64,000 bases of DNA, from NCBI GenBank assembly GCA_030603445.1, contig JAUVXU010000005.1:40926-104925 (forward strand). Direction: 5' to 3'. The notes below the pieces were generated by a model that was not told the DNA's origin, ran no database searches, and saw only the letters and a program-made list of their open reading frames with translations. Source of the DNA: Methanomicrobia archaeon (GTDB lineage Archaea; Methanobacteriota_B; Thermococci; Methanofastidiosales; NM3). A program made the translations under genes and the position numbers. Positions 62,221-64,000 of this stretch are shown here, piece by piece (positions within the stretch are counted from its first letter, which is position 1; each line of letters begins with the position of its first letter).

Positions 62221-63321
62221 TTAAGTGTCCTCTTCGTTTATCTTGTTCCTGTACAAGTGTACTGTTTTAGTCGGGAATGCGAACTCTATACCTGCCTCGT
62301 TTAGGTCGTTGTAGATGTTATCTACCACCTTGCGCTCAACGCCCCACTTCGTGCCAAAGTCATCTACCCAAAATAATGCCCTAAATGTAAGGGAATAGTC
62401 TGCAAGATCGAGAAACTCTATGCAAGGCTCCGGGTCTTCTAAGATTAGTTCTACCTTCTTTACAGCCTTTAGTGCCACTGCCTTTGTCTTTTCGATATCA
62501 CTTCCGTACACCACTCCAAACGGCACCTGCCCCCGCTCCATTAGCTTTGGCTGCGCATAGTTGATTATCTTTGAGTCTGCCATCTTGCTGTTGGGGATTA
62601 TTATCACGTTATTGTCATAGGTGCGTATCCTTGTTGAGCGCAGTGTTATCTCGTGTATGGACCCTACCTCGCCGCTATCAAGCCTTACCTTATCACCGGT
62701 CTTGTAGGTCCTGTCGAGTATTAACATGATCCCAGATAAAAAGTCCCTTAAGCTATCCTGAACTGCAAGACCTATAACAAGACCAACTATCCCAAGACCT
62801 GCAAGGAAAGGGGCCACCTGAACTCCCCATATACCCAAGATCGCTATTAAGGTAGCGATGATGATAACGAGATTCACTATCTTCATAAATATGGGGAAAA
62901 TGGTGTCCCCGTATTTTGACCTTGTGCTTTTAAGCCATTTGCGCCCCCACCCATATATGAAGAGGTCAACGCTTTTTGTAAAGACATACGCAAAGAGCAC
63001 CACTAGAAGCGAGCTTAGAAGCTTGTTGAAGATCCCGATAAAATCGCCTTTTAGAGATAGTGACATTATTACGGTCTTTATCCCTATGATGAGAATAAAA
63101 TATATTATCGGTTTCTCTGTAGCCTCAACTAATAGGTCGTCTACCTTGGTCTTTGTCTTGGAACATATGCGCATCAGCAGATTTTTGTATATGAATGAGA
63201 TGACAAGCGCCAATACTAAAAATAATATAATAAGGACAAATGCAAACAGGTAATCGCTGTTAAAATATATGCGCAAGCTCTCAAGAGCATCGCTTATCGG
63301 CCTATCGATGTCAACTGCCAT
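62221..63321 (-). CDS. mscS: Small-conductance mechanosensitive channel MscS family
   Basis: A 366-residue protein with four or five membrane helices. The pore helix is in GLGIVGLVIGLAVQDSLRDFLSGIMLILD. The beta domain has YKTGDKVRLDSGEVGSIHEITLRSTRIRTYDNNVIIIPNS, and an alpha-beta cytoplasmic end follows. It releases solutes on osmotic downshock. The ATG is about 46 bases from the DUF92 gene stop. Confidence 0.93.
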   Translation of the reverse strand: MAVDIDRPISDALESLRIYFNSDYLFAFVLIILFLVLALVISFIYKNLLMRICSKTKTKVDDLLVEATEKPIIYFILIIGIKTVIMSLSLKGDFIGIFNKLLSSLLVVLFAYVFTKSVDLFIYGWGRKWLKSTRSKYGDTIFPIFMKIVNLVIIIATLIAILGIWGVQVAPFLAGLGIVGLVIGLAVQDSLRDFLSGIMLILDRTYKTGDKVRLDSGEVGSIHEITLRSTRIRTYDNNVIIIPNSKMADSKIINYAQPKLMERGQVPFGVVYGSDIEKTKAVALKAVKKVELILEDPEPCIEFLDLADYSLTFRALFWVDDFGTKWGVERKVVDNIYNDLNEAGIEFAFPTKTVHLYRNKINEEDT

Positions 63322-63367
63322 ATTTATAGGATAATGCGCCCCTTTATTAATTTTTATGTTAGTTTGC

Positions 63368-64000
63368 CTAGAAAAGTAGGATTATATAATAAAGTGCGAC
63401 AGAGACGAGTGCGCCTGCAACTGTGCAAAAGAAGTTTGTGTGATTGTTTGTGAACCATTCTCTGCTAGTTTCTAGCGTTGCCCCCAGATACGAATCCACA
63501 GAAGCGCCGAAAACCCCTCCAACAAGTGTCAATGCAATGATCTCCTGGCCTGTGAGCTCTGCTGCCCCAAAGCCGCTTGCCCATGCGATTACGCCTATTA
63601 CAAGGCTGATGCCAACTTCTGCGACCTTGCCAAGTATCGTTATTCCCCCGTCCGTTCCTGCTGGTACCTTCTTGAAGTTTGTTATTAGCCAAGGATCCTT
63701 TCTGGAAAGTCGCCCTATCTCGCCTCCAACAGTATCTGATGTTGCGGCCGCAGCTGCTGCAAGGTAGCCGACAATAAAGGCCCCTCCACCAAATATAAAC
63801 TCCAAAACTATGAAAAACATTGCAACTATCCCATTTCCAAGGACGTTCTTGTAACCTCTGGCTCCGCCGTGTGCTTCTGCAATTCCCTTCTGCTTCTTCT
63901 TATCATAGTGGTACTTTGTCGCTGCACCTGAGAATATGAAGAACGCCAATATGACAGCAAATGCGCCCCAGCCTCCAAAAAATATTATTCCCATGCCGAC
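63368..64000 (-). CDS. DUF92 family membrane protein (VTE6-like), 5' end cut by window
   Basis: At least 208 residues, rich in hydrophobic helices. GGARGYKNVLGNGIVAMFF, AAAAATSDTVGGEIGRLS and LITNFKKVPAGTDGGITILG are the DUF92 signatures. Plant VTE6 of this family is a phytyl-phosphate kinase, so an isoprenoid phosphate role is plausible in archaea. An ATG at 63994 could be internal, since homologues begin with about 40 more residues. The gene probably continues past the window edge. Confidence 0.8.
   Translation of the reverse strand, partial: VGMGIIFFGGWGAFAVILAFFIFSGAATKYHYDKKKQKGIAEAHGGARGYKNVLGNGIVAMFFIVLEFIFGGGAFIVGYLAAAAAATSDTVGGEIGRLSRKDPWLITNFKKVPAGTDGGITILGKVAEVGISLVIGVIAWASGFGAAELTGQEIIALTLVGGVFGASVDSYLGATLETSREWFTNNHTNFFCTVAGALVSVALYYIILLF

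Overview
The window is chromosomal DNA from an archaeon, most likely a euryarchaeote. Evidence for this is the set of archaeal information-processing genes: a GINS subunit overlapping a single MCM helicase, LSm followed by ribosomal protein L37e, an RNase P Rpp21 subunit, Nep1, archaeal tRNA-G10 methyltransferase, ABCE1, RqcH, SepF, aRNase J and tRNAs without encoded CCA. TATA-type promoters and many apparently leaderless starts agree with this. Genes for F420 synthesis (cofC, cofG, cofH) and an HdrD-like iron-sulfur protein suggest an anaerobe with F420 chemistry, but no methanogenesis genes are in view. I cannot place the lineage more exactly. Several genes are of bacterial type (metK, ribA, ribD, a type II pantothenate kinase-like gene), so gene import from bacteria is likely.

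Layout. 0-3.7 kb: 5' end of glmS, a GlcNAc-1-P transferase, a HAD phosphatase and an aminotransferase. 3.7-8.8 kb: a redox and efflux cluster on the minus strand (ArsR regulator, ArsP-type permease, three tiny thioredoxin-like proteins, two membrane-anchored ArsF-like proteins, a CcdA/ArsG-like permease, and an AhpD-like protein beside it). 8.9-19.5 kb: radical SAM proteins, DUF47, an ECF S-component with cofC, GINS-MCM, an Rpp21 fused to a lipoyl-ligase C-terminal domain, Nep1 and tRNA-Arg. 19.9-26.7 kb: transporter, HdrD-like protein, Trm-G10, BirA, RraA-like protein, tRNA-Ala, TOPRIM protein, L37e and LSm. 27-34.2 kb: a compact histidine operon hisG-C-B-H-F-(A-I-E fusion)-D on the minus strand, with overlapping genes and a perfect palindrome at the promoter.

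34.5-45.3 kb: TrkH, HD phosphohydrolase, a thymidylate kinase whose P-loop lysine is leucine, ABCE1, a cysteine-rich coiled-coil membrane protein, an EMC6-like protein, RqcH and SepF. 45.3-54.9 kb: cofG-cofH, a riboflavin operon (macro domain-ribA-ribD), a PUA protein-fni-aRNase J operon, and metK. 55-59 kb: an operon of a DUF-like protein, OPT transporter, PanK-II-like kinase and M29-like aminopeptidase. 59.0-62.2 kb: a sharply AT-rich island with two small operons of unknown genes that look like toxin-antitoxin or defence modules. These are the best candidates for an undescribed system. The window ends with an MscS channel and a DUF92 protein cut by the edge. No CRISPR array, insertion sequence or rRNA was seen.
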